Shown: positions 48,642-57,990 of the stretch, one piece after another | How positions within the stretch are numbered: the first letter of the stretch is position 1 | Layout of the letters: every line of letters starts with the position of its first letter | NCBI RefSeq assembly: GCF_018687515.1 | Contig: NZ_CP061294.1 | Location: 558,001 to 622,000 of the forward strand | From: Polynucleobacter sp. MWH-Spelu-300-X4 | GTDB taxonomy: Bacteria; Pseudomonadota; Gammaproteobacteria; Burkholderiales; Burkholderiaceae | Length of the DNA: 64,000 nucleotides | Direction of reading: 5' to 3' | Notes under the pieces: model-generated | Databases searched by the model: none | What the model was told of the DNA's origin: nothing | The model's input: the letters and a program-made list of their open reading frames with translations, nothing else | Made by a program: the position numbers and the translations under genes

Positions 48642-49319
48642 ATGGCGCAAATGAAAGAAAAAATGACCACAGAGTTATCTGGATCCGAAAAACAGCGGCG
48701 AGACAGACTGGCGTTGGTAAGTGACGCTAAGCGAGCACATATTTTGGCTGCGGCTAAAGAAGTTTTTGAAGAACATGGGCTTGATGGGGCAAATGTTCGG
48801 GAGATTGCTAAGAGAGCTGGATATACCCCAGGCGCAATCTATTCTTACTTTTCTGCAAAAGAAGAAATTTATGGCGCTTTATTATCAGCGTCATTGGAGC
48901 GATTGAATGAAGCGGTAAGTTTAAGTTTTCAGAATTCCGCCTCTCCGTCAGAGCGAGCAAAAAATTCCGCAATGGCTTTTTACGACTTTTATGCATCTAA
49001 TCCAAGAGATTTAGATTTGGGCTTTTATCTCTTTGGTGGTGCAAGGCCCCATGGCTTAACGCCGGAACTTAATTTAAAGCTAAATGAAAGACTTCGCGAT
49101 GCTTTGAAAAATTTTGAATCTTCATTGAAGGAGTTAGGCGCATCACCCAAAATTGCTAGAGAAGAAGTGACAGCATTTTTTGCGCATTGTGTTGGCTTGT
49201 TGATACTTGAAAATACGCATCGCATAAAAATGTTTCAAGAAAATTCAGGAAAACTGTGTGCTACGTATGTTGCTCGTACTATTGAGAGAGTTAAACATAG
49301 TTTTGAAAAATCGGTATAA
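48642..49319 (+). CDS. TetR-family transcriptional regulator
   Basis: A 225-residue regulator. The helix-turn-helix is clear: ILAAAKEVFEEHGLDGANVR and EIAKRAGYTPGAIYSYFSAKE. ATG 48651 is an alternative start with better spacing from GGGAG. Divergent from the HpaB-family gene and 21 bp upstream of the DsbA-family isomerase, so it probably controls both. Confidence 0.9.
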   Translation: MAQMKEKMTTELSGSEKQRRDRLALVSDAKRAHILAAAKEVFEEHGLDGANVREIAKRAGYTPGAIYSYFSAKEEIYGALLSASLERLNEAVSLSFQNSASPSERAKNSAMAFYDFYASNPRDLDLGFYLFGGARPHGLTPELNLKLNERLRDALKNFESSLKELGASPKIAREEVTAFFAHCVGLLILENTHRIKMFQENSGKLCATYVARTIERVKHSFEKSV

Positions 49320-49340
49320 GTTTTAAAGACATTAAATCCT

Positions 49341-49967
49341 ATGAAAAAAGAAGCGATTTTTTATTACGACATCATTTCTCCTTATGCATATTTATTTGTC
49401 AAAATGCGTGGCCAATTGGAAGGTAAGCTTTCTCTTAAACCAGTGCCGATATTTTTTCCTGGGCTATTAAGGGCGCAAAATAATGTTGGCCCAGCCGAGG
49501 TTCCCGAAAAAAGAATGCATACATACAACTTTTGCACATGGAAAGCTGCGCGAGAGAACATCCCCTTAAAATTTCCCAAACGCCATCCATTTTCATCGGT
49601 AGCGGCTATGAGATTGCTTTATGCACACCAAGCTGATTGGGATATGGTTGATAAGGCATTTAATTTTGTTTGGCAAGAAGGTAAAGATCCTGAAACGGAT
49701 TGGACTGGATTCTGTGCCGCTTTAGGATTGCATGCGGATACCCTCAAGCCAACTGATGAAAACATTAAATTAGGGTTGGCTGCTAATACAGAGTTAGCCT
49801 CTAAGGCAGGGGTTTTCGGTGTTCCTTCAGTGGTGGTTGATGGAAGATCGTTTTGGGGGTGTGACACACTTGAATGGATTTTAGAGTTTGTTGATAACCC
49901 AAACTTATTTAATGAAGAGCCATATAAGTCATTATCACTAGTAGATAACCCCTTGTTAAAAAAATGA
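49341..49967 (+). CDS. 2-hydroxychromene-2-carboxylate isomerase-like protein (DsbA family)
   Basis: A 208-residue thioredoxin-fold protein of the NahD/kappa-GST type. It begins with FYYDIISPYAYLF, the S-P-Y substitution for a CxxC, and has GVFGVPSVVVDGRSFWGCD with the cis-Pro. It is a glutathione-dependent isomerase of aromatic catabolism or a relative. It follows the TetR gene by 21 bp. Confidence 0.88.
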   Translation: MKKEAIFYYDIISPYAYLFVKMRGQLEGKLSLKPVPIFFPGLLRAQNNVGPAEVPEKRMHTYNFCTWKAARENIPLKFPKRHPFSSVAAMRLLYAHQADWDMVDKAFNFVWQEGKDPETDWTGFCAALGLHADTLKPTDENIKLGLAANTELASKAGVFGVPSVVVDGRSFWGCDTLEWILEFVDNPNLFNEEPYKSLSLVDNPLLKK

Positions 49968-49996
49968 TTGCCTTAACAGGATCTAGGTTGTGCCCC

Positions 49997-50425
49997 TTAG
50001 TTTGATTTGAAAATATTTTTGTATAGATGGTCATGTACATACATGCCAGCTAACATGGCGACAACAAAAATCATGGCTTTGCTACTTCCAGAACCTAGCG
50101 CGACGAGAGCGGGGCCTGGGCACAAGCCTGCTAAAGCCCAGCCAGATCCAAATAGAAGACTACCCACGATTAACTCTGTGTTGATATGAGTTTTTCCAGG
50201 TAAATGTAACGGCTCATTGAAAATAGTAGATGCTTTCTTTTCAATAAATTTAAATCCGATAAAACTAATTGGAATTGCCCCAAGCATGACAAACATCAGG
50301 CTTGGATCCCAGTTTCCAAATATATCTAAAAACCCTATTACCTTGGCTGGGTTTGTCATGCCTGAGATGATAAGACCAATACCAAATGCAAGGCCGGCTA
50401 TAAAGGTGAGAATGTTTTTCATCAT
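49997..50425 (-). CDS. YeeE/YedE-family membrane protein (C-terminal half type)
   Basis: A 142-residue protein with four hydrophobic segments and the motif ALAGLCPGPALVALGSG, characteristic of the YeeE/YedE (DUF6691-like) half-transporters that move thiosulfate or sulfide-derived sulfur. It directly follows the partner half, leaving no space between the stop at 50426 and its ATG at 50425. Confidence 0.88.
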   Translation of the reverse strand: MMKNILTFIAGLAFGIGLIISGMTNPAKVIGFLDIFGNWDPSLMFVMLGAIPISFIGFKFIEKKASTIFNEPLHLPGKTHINTELIVGSLLFGSGWALAGLCPGPALVALGSGSSKAMIFVVAMLAGMYVHDHLYKNIFKSN

Positions 50426-50866
50426 TTAATTAATCAAATGTAAGAAGATGTAGCAAGTAATAAATCCTGCGCCCATAAAGCTAAGTGTGGCAACCAGTGA
50501 GCGGGGTGAGAGTCTTCCGAGACCGCATACACCGTGACCACTTGTGCAACCAGAGCCCATTCTGGTTCCAAATCCAACTAATAGGCCAGCGAGAATAAGT
50601 GAGGTGAAATCTGTAGTAATGTTAACGCTAGGGAATGGAAAAAATAGGGAATAAATCAAGCTAGAGCTGACTAACCCTATTAGAAAAAGAATTCTCCATA
50701 GATGGTGGTCTTTAGGGGTATTTTTAAACTGCATGAGCGCTCCAACAATTCCGCTAATGCCAGCAATTCTGCCTCGGAATAGTATGAGAATGATGGCGCC
50801 AATTCCAAGGATCCCTCCGCCAAGTAACGAGGTTATGGGATTAAATTCTGACCAATTAATGCTCAT
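50426..50866 (-). CDS. YeeE/YedE-family membrane protein (N-terminal half type)
   Basis: A 146-residue membrane protein with GFGTRMGSGCTSGHGVCGLGRLSPRS, the Cys-containing YeeE/YedE signature (cited by GSGCTSGHGVCGLGR). It pairs with the 142-residue half downstream to form a two-subunit sulfur-compound channel. It follows the TauE/SafE gene by 12 bp. Confidence 0.9.
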   Translation of the reverse strand: MSINWSEFNPITSLLGGGILGIGAIILILFRGRIAGISGIVGALMQFKNTPKDHHLWRILFLIGLVSSSLIYSLFFPFPSVNITTDFTSLILAGLLVGFGTRMGSGCTSGHGVCGLGRLSPRSLVATLSFMGAGFITCYIFLHLIN

Positions 50867-50878
50867 AATTTTTATGCC

Positions 50879-51697
50879 TTAAAGATTAAGAAAAGATTTA
50901 GTGAGCATATAGATACCCACCAAAAAAGTGAAGACCGCAAAAAATTGTTGAATTCGAAGAGGGTTTAGGCCTTGAGCTAATTTTCTACTAATTAGTAATC
51001 CACCAATTGAGCCTAAGGAGAAAAGAAGAGCTATCGGCCAAATTAAAGTGCCCGCAACAGCTGATACACCTACGCTACCGATCGCAATGATTGACATAAC
51101 CCCTAAAGATGAGTGGATAACAGAGTGAGGTGATAGATTGGTAAATCTTTTGAGGGCTGGAACAATAATGAATCCACCGCCGACTCCCAATAACCCTGAT
51201 AAAAATCCTGAGATCGCTCCAATAAGGAGTAGTGTCCAAAAACAAGGCGCTGTCCAGATTAACTTCCCAGTCGCATTATTTAGTAGACAAGGGGGATTTT
51301 GATTCTTTATGGAGGAGGAGCCTATTAATTCTTTTTGGGCGATCCAAAAAAAACGAATAGCCAACATAATAAGAATGAAGCCAAATAAAACCACTAGGGG
51401 TTGGTTGGGTAATTGATGCGCCAGCCATAATCCAATCGGGGCGGTCGTTAGACCAGATAGCGCCATTAGGGCTGCTGCTTTATACCTAAGAGTCTTATTT
51501 TTATGAGCAAGCAAGGCTCCGATGCCCGCCGCGCTTGCAATGGCTAACAGAGCTATGGGACCTGCTTGTGCCATAGTTAGGTGTAAAAAAAATATTAAAA
51601 CGGGAACGGACAATATCCCGCCGCCGGCTCCAGTTAAGCCCATCAGAAAGCCTATCAATAGACCTAGGATTGGGGTGAGGATAAGAGGGGTTTCCAT
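50879..51697 (-). CDS. TauE/SafE-family sulfite exporter-like permease
   Basis: A membrane protein of about 272 residues (start METPLILTPILGLL; longer starts at 51706 or 51721 would run towards or into the palindrome). It has two halves, each with a glycine-rich motif (GLTGAGGGILSVPVL and GLLGVGGGFIIVPAL). Predicted to export sulfite or another sulfur anion. In context with the persulfide dioxygenase-like gene, it would remove the sulfite formed. Confidence 0.88.
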   Translation of the reverse strand: METPLILTPILGLLIGFLMGLTGAGGGILSVPVLIFFLHLTMAQAGPIALLAIASAAGIGALLAHKNKTLRYKAAALMALSGLTTAPIGLWLAHQLPNQPLVVLFGFILIMLAIRFFWIAQKELIGSSSIKNQNPPCLLNNATGKLIWTAPCFWTLLLIGAISGFLSGLLGVGGGFIIVPALKRFTNLSPHSVIHSSLGVMSIIAIGSVGVSAVAGTLIWPIALLFSLGSIGGLLISRKLAQGLNPLRIQQFFAVFTFLVGIYMLTKSFLNL

Positions 51698-51718
51698 GGA
51701 AAACATTATACATAAAAA

Positions 51719-51740
51719 CAATATATAATTAAATATATTG
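51719..51740. promoter_or_regulatory. AT-rich palindromic operator of the sulfide module
   Basis: CAATATAT - AATTAA - ATATATTG is a perfect 8-bp dyad centred between the divergent TauE and MBL genes. AT-rich dyads at this spot are the binding sites of BigR/SqrR-type ArsR repressors that respond to persulfide. No such repressor gene is in the window, so the regulator must lie elsewhere if this holds. Confidence 0.55.
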
Positions 51741-51762
51741 ATAATTCATGTGAGAAAGCGCA

Positions 51763-52632
51763 ATGGACAAAATAAAGGCTGATATTCAAAGTTTTTTTGA
51801 TCAAGAAACATGGACATTTACCTATGTGGTCTCTGATTCATCAACTCGAGCATGTATTGTTATCGACCCTGTTCTTAACTATGACGCAAAGTCAGGCAGA
51901 ACTCGTACCAAGTCCGCTGATGAGGTTATTTCTTTTATTAAACAGAATCAACTGAAGCTTGAGTGGATACTAGAAACTCATGCCCATGCGGATCACTTAA
52001 CAGCAGCACACTATCTACGCGAACAATTAGGCGGGAAGGTCGCTATTGGTGAAAATGTATTGAAAGTGCAGAGTGTATTTAAGGGGATATTTAATCTTGG
52101 GAACGAATTTATAGCAGATGGCTCTCAATTTGATTATTTATTAAAGGATCAAGAGAGCATTTCGTTTGGGAAACTAAATTTCCAGTGTTTATCTGTGCCT
52201 GGGCATACCCCTGCTTGTTTAGCTTACAAAATTGATGATGCAATTTTTGTAGGTGATACGCTTTTCCCTCCAGATGTTGGTACTGCTCGTTGTGATTTTC
52301 CTGGTGGTGATGCGCGCACTTTGTATCAATCTATAAAGAAAATACTTAGTTATCCAGAAGATACCAAGTTATATATGTGCCATGATTATCCGCGAAGTGA
52401 TCGCGCAGTCATTCATCAAACGACAGTTAAAGAAGAAAGAGCAAACAATATTCATGTTCACGATAATGTGATGGAAGATGAATTTGTTCAGATGAGAACT
52501 GCAAGGGATAAAACATTAGAAGTCCCAGTTTTATTATTACCTTCTATACAAGTCAATATTAGAGCAGGAGAAATGCCACCAAAAGAAAGTAATGGCACCT
52601 CTTATTTAAAAATTCCAATTAACTTAATTTAA
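51763..52632 (+). CDS. Persulfide dioxygenase-like MBL-fold protein (Blh/ETHE1 type)
   Basis: A 289-residue metallo-beta-lactamase-fold protein. Metal motif THAHADHLTA (His73, His75, Asp77, His78), then VPGHTPACLAY, VGDTLF and CHDYPRSDR. The arrangement fits the Blh/ETHE1 persulfide dioxygenases, which oxidise glutathione persulfide to sulfite. The linked TauE and YeeE/YedE genes support sulfide detoxification. Confidence 0.85.
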   Translation: MDKIKADIQSFFDQETWTFTYVVSDSSTRACIVIDPVLNYDAKSGRTRTKSADEVISFIKQNQLKLEWILETHAHADHLTAAHYLREQLGGKVAIGENVLKVQSVFKGIFNLGNEFIADGSQFDYLLKDQESISFGKLNFQCLSVPGHTPACLAYKIDDAIFVGDTLFPPDVGTARCDFPGGDARTLYQSIKKILSYPEDTKLYMCHDYPRSDRAVIHQTTVKEERANNIHVHDNVMEDEFVQMRTARDKTLEVPVLLLPSIQVNIRAGEMPPKESNGTSYLKIPINLI

Positions 52633-52643
52633 GCGTACGAGCT

Positions 52644-53258
52644 ATGAGTAATAAAGAACATTGGGAAAAGGTATATGGCACTAAAGCGCCTGATGCTGTT
52701 AGTTGGTATGCCCCTCATCTTGAAACGTCTTTAAACCTGATACATCAGGCAACTAATCATAAAGATGTAGCCATTATTGATATTGGGGGCGGAGAGGCGA
52801 CTTTAGTGGATGATCTTTGGGCTGAAGGTTATAAGGACATTAGTGTGCTTGATATATCTCAAAAGGCTATAGATGTGGCCAGAGAGAGAATTGGTATTCA
52901 GGCGGATAAAGTTCATTGGTATTGTGCGGATATAACGCAAGCCACTTTGCCTCAAAATCACTTTGATATTTGGCATGACAGAGCTGTATTTCATTTTTTA
53001 ACTGAAGAGTCTCAACGAGAGAGATATGTTGAGCAGGTGATGCGTTCAGTTAAACATGGTGGTTATGTGATTATGTCGACATTTGGGCCTGAAGGCCCAG
53101 AAAAATGCAGTGGTCTTGATGTGGTTCGCTATGACTCAGAGCACTTGCATGCCCAATTTGGTAAAAAATTTAAATTGATTAATAGCTCTACTGAAGCTCA
53201 TAAAACTCCTATGGGGACTACTCAGCAATTTCTATATTGTTTTTGTAGGATGGAGTAA
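52644..53258 (+). CDS. Class I SAM-dependent methyltransferase
   Basis: A 204-residue methyltransferase. It has WEKVYGTKAPDAVSWYAPHL at the start, motif I IIDIGGGEATLVDDL, and HDRAVFHFLT, typical of the small thiopurine/TehB-like group. It lies 11 bp after the persulfide dioxygenase-like gene, so it may methylate a sulfur compound. The substrate is inference from context. Confidence 0.85.
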   Translation: MSNKEHWEKVYGTKAPDAVSWYAPHLETSLNLIHQATNHKDVAIIDIGGGEATLVDDLWAEGYKDISVLDISQKAIDVARERIGIQADKVHWYCADITQATLPQNHFDIWHDRAVFHFLTEESQRERYVEQVMRSVKHGGYVIMSTFGPEGPEKCSGLDVVRYDSEHLHAQFGKKFKLINSSTEAHKTPMGTTQQFLYCFCRME

Positions 53259-53573
53259 TTAGTCGTGTATTTTTGGTGCGGTATGTGGGTTCAATTTTCA
53301 TGTGGTAGATTATTCGCATGAAAATAAAAAAATTAATCCACTTTTGAGTGGATTTTTTATTGCTTGAATTTCCAATATTTTTGAATATTCTGAACCATTT
53401 GGCATATCGATAAAAATTAAAAATTTCAACGATTTCTGAAAATTTTTCTAAAAAGAGTTCATGGGAAACCCTAGTTATTAAATTTATTTGATTTTGGTCA
53501 AAACAATCTTTTTATTTAAGTTTTACTCTGACATGACTTGTTAATTAAATAACTCATGTTGGGGGAATTAGAA
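53259..53573. other. Intergenic region before the extradiol dioxygenase
   Basis: Holds a terminator for the upstream methyltransferase (53335-53358) and an FNR/CRP-like box TTGATTTTGGTCAA (53488-53501), 72 bp before the dioxygenase start. No ORF of note. Confidence 0.6.
53335..53358 (+). terminator. Terminator after the methyltransferase gene
   Basis: AATCCACT - TTTG - AGTGGATT followed by TTTT, 77 bp after the stop. Perfect 8-bp stem. Confidence 0.85.
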
Positions 53574-54506
53574 ATGGGAATGACTGGTGTATTACGTCCT
53601 GGCCATGCACAAATCCGTGTGCTTGATTTAGATGAGGCTTGCCACTTTTATGGCAAAGTTTTGGGTTTAATTGAAACTGGCCGTGATAAGCAAGGTCGTG
53701 TTTACTACAAAGCTTGGGATGAGCGCGACCACAATAGCATCATCATTAGACAGGCTGATAAAGCTGGCATTGATTTCTTTTCTTTCAAGGTCTTGGATAA
53801 AAAAACGCTTGATCAGTTTGAGTCTGATTTGAATGCATATGGCATCCCTACAGAAAGGATTCCTGCAGGTGAATTATTGGAGACTGGTGAGCGTGTGCGC
53901 TTCCAAATTCCAAGCGGCCATTTAATTGAGTTATTCGCTGAGAAAAAAATGGTGGGTAATGGTTTGGCTGCAGTAAATCCCGCGCCATGGTCGGATGATG
54001 CAGAGCGAGGCATTGCCCCGTTACGTTTTGATCATGGCTTGTTGTATGGTCCCAACGTGAATAAGGTGATGGATATCTTTGTCAATGTCTTGGGTTTTAT
54101 GCTGACTGAATTTGTTACTTTGCCTGATTCAGATGTGAAGGGTGCTTTGTGGTTATCTTGTTCTATTAAGGCGCATGACATTGCGTTTGTGGAGCACCCT
54201 GAACCAGGCAAATTACATCACTTATCTTTCATGTTGGAAAGCTGGGAAAAGGTTTTAAGAGCAGGGGACATCATTGGTATGAATGAGATTCCTGTGGATA
54301 TTGGTCCAACGCGTCATGGTATTACGCGTGGTACGACTATATATGCTTGGGATCCATCTGGTAACCGTTTCGAGACATTCTGTGGCGGTACACAAAACTA
54401 TCCTGACTGGGATCCTGTTGCTTGGAACTGGGAAGGTTTGGCAAAAGGTGGTCTTGACTACCCACAGCAAAAACTTCATGAAACTTTCTTAACCGTAGTT
54501 TCTTAA
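53574..54506 (+). CDS. Catechol 2,3-dioxygenase (extradiol, XylE type)
   Basis: A 310-residue iron(II) enzyme for meta cleavage of catechols. ATG 53574 lies downstream of GGGGGA; an earlier ATG at 53556 is less likely. The two-domain type I fold begins TGVLRPGHAQIRVLDLDEAC, and the iron ligands are His154 (FDHGLLYG), His215 (LHHLSF) and Glu267 (RFETFCGG). No other meta-pathway gene is adjacent and it ends in a strong terminator, so it is a single-gene unit. Confidence 0.93.
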   Translation: MGMTGVLRPGHAQIRVLDLDEACHFYGKVLGLIETGRDKQGRVYYKAWDERDHNSIIIRQADKAGIDFFSFKVLDKKTLDQFESDLNAYGIPTERIPAGELLETGERVRFQIPSGHLIELFAEKKMVGNGLAAVNPAPWSDDAERGIAPLRFDHGLLYGPNVNKVMDIFVNVLGFMLTEFVTLPDSDVKGALWLSCSIKAHDIAFVEHPEPGKLHHLSFMLESWEKVLRAGDIIGMNEIPVDIGPTRHGITRGTTIYAWDPSGNRFETFCGGTQNYPDWDPVAWNWEGLAKGGLDYPQQKLHETFLTVVS

Positions 54507-54551
54507 TCTGTATTACTTCCCCTTCGTATATTGATATATACGATTTTTTTG

Positions 54552-54576
54552 GCCACTCTTCGGAGTGGCTTTTTTA
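54552..54576 (+). terminator. Terminator after the extradiol dioxygenase
   Basis: GCCACTC - TTCG - GAGTGGC with six T residues following. A very stable UUCG tetraloop. Confidence 0.93.
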
Positions 54577-54662
54577 TTTTCTGAAAATTCAATATTTGAG
54601 ATGTCAGTAGGGGTATGCTAACTCTTTAGATTAAGTCTATTATCTAAACTAAGGAGGTTCAT

Positions 54663-54791
54663 ATGAAGACAACTAAAATTATTTTGGTGTTAATCGCCAT
54701 ATTTTCATTGACTGCTTGTAATACAGTGTCTGGTCTTGGAGATGATCTTAAAAAGGCATCTGAGTGGACGAGGGATAAATTACCAAAGTAA
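54663..54791 (+). CDS. Entericidin A/B-like small lipoprotein (42 aa)
   Basis: A 42-codon ORF after a perfect AAGGAGG. The signal sequence (MKTTKIILVLIAIFSLTAC) ends in the lipobox LTAC; the mature part (NTVSGLGDDLKKASEWTRDK) has the entericidin pattern. Members are small envelope lipoproteins, sometimes bacteriolytic. It lies alone between the dioxygenase and the P-type ATPase. Confidence 0.82.
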   Translation: MKTTKIILVLIAIFSLTACNTVSGLGDDLKKASEWTRDKLPK

Positions 54792-54837
54792 TTCTATTGA
54801 TAGAGATGTTTACTGACGTGATTGTTCATGAATGTTA

Positions 54838-57366
54838 TTAGATGGTCGATGTTGCTGACATATTCATTTTATTAAAATACCACTTGGTTAACTCGTACCA
54901 AGCTAAGCAACATAAGCTAACGAAAACCGTTAAACATATTTCTTCTGGTAGCAAATCAGAAAAATTGAAATGATGTCTGATTGTTGGGACGAATAATAAA
55001 AGCGCAAATAATCCTAAGGTCAGGCCAATGAGCCATTTTTGAGAAGGGTTTGGTTTCTTTAAAATGGCAATCAGATGATGTGTCTTAGATCGATTGGCAA
55101 TAATTAAGAAAATATTGCCTAGTACTAAAGTGGAAAAGCCTACGGTGGTGGATGTCATGACTGATAGGTTAAATTCTGGCAATCCTAGGTAGAGCGCTAG
55201 TACCGCAATAGATAGCCCAAGGCCTTGAGTAACGGCGATGATGATATTTTGTAAATTAAAAATCTTTTCATCTATATTTCTTGGGGGTCTTCTCATTAAA
55301 TCGTCTTCGGGAGATTCCATTTCAAAAACAATCGCGCAAGCGGGATCAATAATCATTTCTAAAAAAAGAATATGGATCGGTGAGAGCATTGGTGGAGCGC
55401 CTAGCAGGATAGGGATGAAAACACTTGCTGCAACTGGTATATGAATTGCAATCACGTAAGAAATTGCTTTATGTAAATTGTCGTAAATCTGACGACCTTG
55501 TTTGATAGCGTTGACGATTGAGTTGAAGTCGTCGTTAAGTAAAACAAGTGAAGATGCTTCTCGCGCAACGTCTGTGCCTCTTTGTCCCATGCTGATTCCA
55601 ACATGAGCAGCTTTTAGGGCTGGAGCATCATTAATACCGTCGCCTGTCATCGCCACGATGGCCTGGTTTTTCTGGAGTGCTTGAACAAGCCTTAATTTTT
55701 GGTCAGGTTTTATTCTGACAAAAATTGAAATGGTCTGAATAGCTGCTGTAAGCTCTTGATCGCTCATATTCGCTAAATCAGCTCCAGATAAAATGCCTGA
55801 AGATTGAATACCTGCTTGTTTTGCAATGGCGCGAGCGGTAATAGCATGGTCGCCGGTAATCATGATGACTCGAATACCTGCTTTTTGACATTGTTCGATT
55901 GCATCTGGCACTTCAGATCTAATAGGATCTTTTAAACCAACTAATCCTAACCATTGAAACTGAAAGGTGTGAATCGTTTTAGGCCATTCTGCTTGGTCTT
56001 TTGTGTAATAAGCTTGTGCTACAGCTAATAGTCTTAAGCCTTCTGATGCCATTGTTTGAATTTGCGATTCAATAGCCTTTTTCTCATCTGGGTTGAGATG
56101 GCACAAATGCATAATCGTTTCAGGAGAGCCTTTTATTGCTACTACATAGCTGTTGGGATCTTGAGGCTCCTGCCAAAGATGGGTCATCGCGGGTAATTCA
56201 GGGCTTAGGCCGTATTCATGGGCAAGTGCGCTATTGGAGTGGGTTGTTATTTCGTGAGGGTAAAGTTTTTTTAAACTATCGTGAAATGCTTTTTCCATCG
56301 GGTCAAATGGGTTAATTTCACTCGCTAGAACTGCTGTCTTTAATAATTGCTTAGCTTGATCGTTGGCCAATAAATCAGGATGTTTGATATCAAAAATTTG
56401 ATTCTTAATTGCCAATGCCTGTAAAGACATATTGTTTTCAGTAAGCGTACCAGTTTTGTCCACGCATAAAGTTGTGATGCTACCTAAGGTTTCAATAACT
56501 GGGGCATGGCGGGTGAGGACTTGATCTTGAGAAATTCTCCAAGCGCCTAGCGCCATAAATACAGTCAGAATCACGGTGAATTCTTCAGGCAATAATGCCA
56601 TGGTTAGGCTGATGCCCGATAACGCACCTTGTAGCCAGTCCTTGTTTAGCAAACCATAAGCTAAGAACACTAAGAATGCTATAGAAAATCCAAATAGGGC
56701 AAATTGCTTGATAAGCAATGAGATATCTTTTTGAAGTGGGCTTTTAGTCTTCTCAATAGATTGGAGACTTTTACCAATTTTTCCTAATTCTGTGTGCACC
56801 CCTGTTTGAGTGACGATGGCTTGACCGCTACCTCTTGTAGCTAAAGACCCAGAGTAAATCGTATCCCCATGAAGCTTATTGACGGGTTCTGATTCACCGC
56901 TTAATAGTGATTCATCTATCAATAAATCATTGCATTGAACCAGTATGGCATCGCTAGATACGCGATCACCTTCTTCTATAACCAATAAATCGCCAACAAC
57001 CACTTCTTTTCCAGGGATCCGAACGGTGAGGCCGTCCCGAATAACTAGAGCTCTGGGGCTTGAAAGTTCTTTAAGTGCTTCAATGGCTCGACGACTTTTT
57101 TCTTGTTGAAATAAAGTGATGCCAATTGAAATCGTAATAAAACCGATTAAGGTAAGAGCATCATTGACATCACCGATGACTAAATAAATGAGCCCTGCCA
57201 AAATGAGAAGGCCAAACATTGGTTCTGTGAGAACTTCATAAATTGACTTTAAGAATGAATGTTGGGAGTCATTGGCGATTTCATTGAGTCCAAATTGGCT
57301 AAGGCGTTTCTTAGCTTCGAGAGATGAAAGGCCAGTAGGGTTTTGCGGCATATGATGAGTACCCAT
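54838..57366 (-). CDS. Cation-translocating P-type ATPase
   Basis: An 842-residue HAD-type cation pump with an N-terminal cation-ATPase domain. It has LLSGESEP (actuator), DKTGTLTE with phosphorylated Asp303, MITGDHAITARAIAKQAGI and MTGDGINDAPALK, and about ten membrane segments. The ion-binding helix reads LLPEEFTV (260-263 PEEF) rather than PEGL of calcium pumps, a known variant group; the transported ion is unclear. Confidence 0.9.
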   Translation of the reverse strand: MGTHHMPQNPTGLSSLEAKKRLSQFGLNEIANDSQHSFLKSIYEVLTEPMFGLLILAGLIYLVIGDVNDALTLIGFITISIGITLFQQEKSRRAIEALKELSSPRALVIRDGLTVRIPGKEVVVGDLLVIEEGDRVSSDAILVQCNDLLIDESLLSGESEPVNKLHGDTIYSGSLATRGSGQAIVTQTGVHTELGKIGKSLQSIEKTKSPLQKDISLLIKQFALFGFSIAFLVFLAYGLLNKDWLQGALSGISLTMALLPEEFTVILTVFMALGAWRISQDQVLTRHAPVIETLGSITTLCVDKTGTLTENNMSLQALAIKNQIFDIKHPDLLANDQAKQLLKTAVLASEINPFDPMEKAFHDSLKKLYPHEITTHSNSALAHEYGLSPELPAMTHLWQEPQDPNSYVVAIKGSPETIMHLCHLNPDEKKAIESQIQTMASEGLRLLAVAQAYYTKDQAEWPKTIHTFQFQWLGLVGLKDPIRSEVPDAIEQCQKAGIRVIMITGDHAITARAIAKQAGIQSSGILSGADLANMSDQELTAAIQTISIFVRIKPDQKLRLVQALQKNQAIVAMTGDGINDAPALKAAHVGISMGQRGTDVAREASSLVLLNDDFNSIVNAIKQGRQIYDNLHKAISYVIAIHIPVAASVFIPILLGAPPMLSPIHILFLEMIIDPACAIVFEMESPEDDLMRRPPRNIDEKIFNLQNIIIAVTQGLGLSIAVLALYLGLPEFNLSVMTSTTVGFSTLVLGNIFLIIANRSKTHHLIAILKKPNPSQKWLIGLTLGLFALLLFVPTIRHHFNFSDLLPEEICLTVFVSLCCLAWYELTKWYFNKMNMSATSTI

Positions 57367-57546
57367 CTTGAATTACTAAGCTATTCACGAACCAAATTTG
57401 GTGAGGATTGACCCTATATTAAGCTTATTTATGTATGAAATTAACAAATTATGAAATCCCAATACGCTCTATTTGATTTTTTAAGGGTTTCTTAATCTAA
57501 ACATTGTAAATTGATAGCAGTTATTAATTAAAAGCGATGATTTTTT

Positions 57547-57990
57547 ATGAAAAAAACAACAAAATTCCTGGCAACCTTCTTGGTATTGGTTGTCTTATTA
57601 ATCCCCACTTCTGTTTTATTGAGTAAATTCGTTTTTACTACTACTTATTCCTATGCTTGCGTTGTTAATAAAACAAGTCAGGGTGTGTTAAGTGGTGATA
57701 AACGTGCTATCACCCTAAAAATAGAATCCGTTAAATATCCGTGGGGGCAGGGTTATGACTTGTTGCGCCTAGAGGACGAACTGTACGCTAGCTATGATCC
57801 TCGTCAAACTTTGACTATTGTAGGTAAGGATATTTTTGCTTCTCAAAACCAAAATAATCGACTAAAGACAGTTTCATTTGATAGTCAAAGTGGCAGTTTA
57901 ATATTTCAAGAGATTTTTCAGACTAATAATGGGCAAACCTATAAAGATATTTATCAAAGCGAATGTACTTTGCAAAAGTCTTTTATCTAA
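57547..57990 (+). CDS. Hypothetical membrane-anchored protein (147 aa)
   Basis: Not recognised. It has one N-terminal hydrophobic anchor (FLATFLVLVVLLIPTSVLLS) and then a soluble, beta-rich, probably periplasmic part with two cysteines (YACVV and SECTLQ), which might form a disulfide. Start ATG 57547 follows AAAGCGATGA with a weak site. Between the ATPase and CDF genes; role unknown. Confidence 0.55.
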   Translation: MKKTTKFLATFLVLVVLLIPTSVLLSKFVFTTTYSYACVVNKTSQGVLSGDKRAITLKIESVKYPWGQGYDLLRLEDELYASYDPRQTLTIVGKDIFASQNQNNRLKTVSFDSQSGSLIFQEIFQTNNGQTYKDIYQSECTLQKSFI

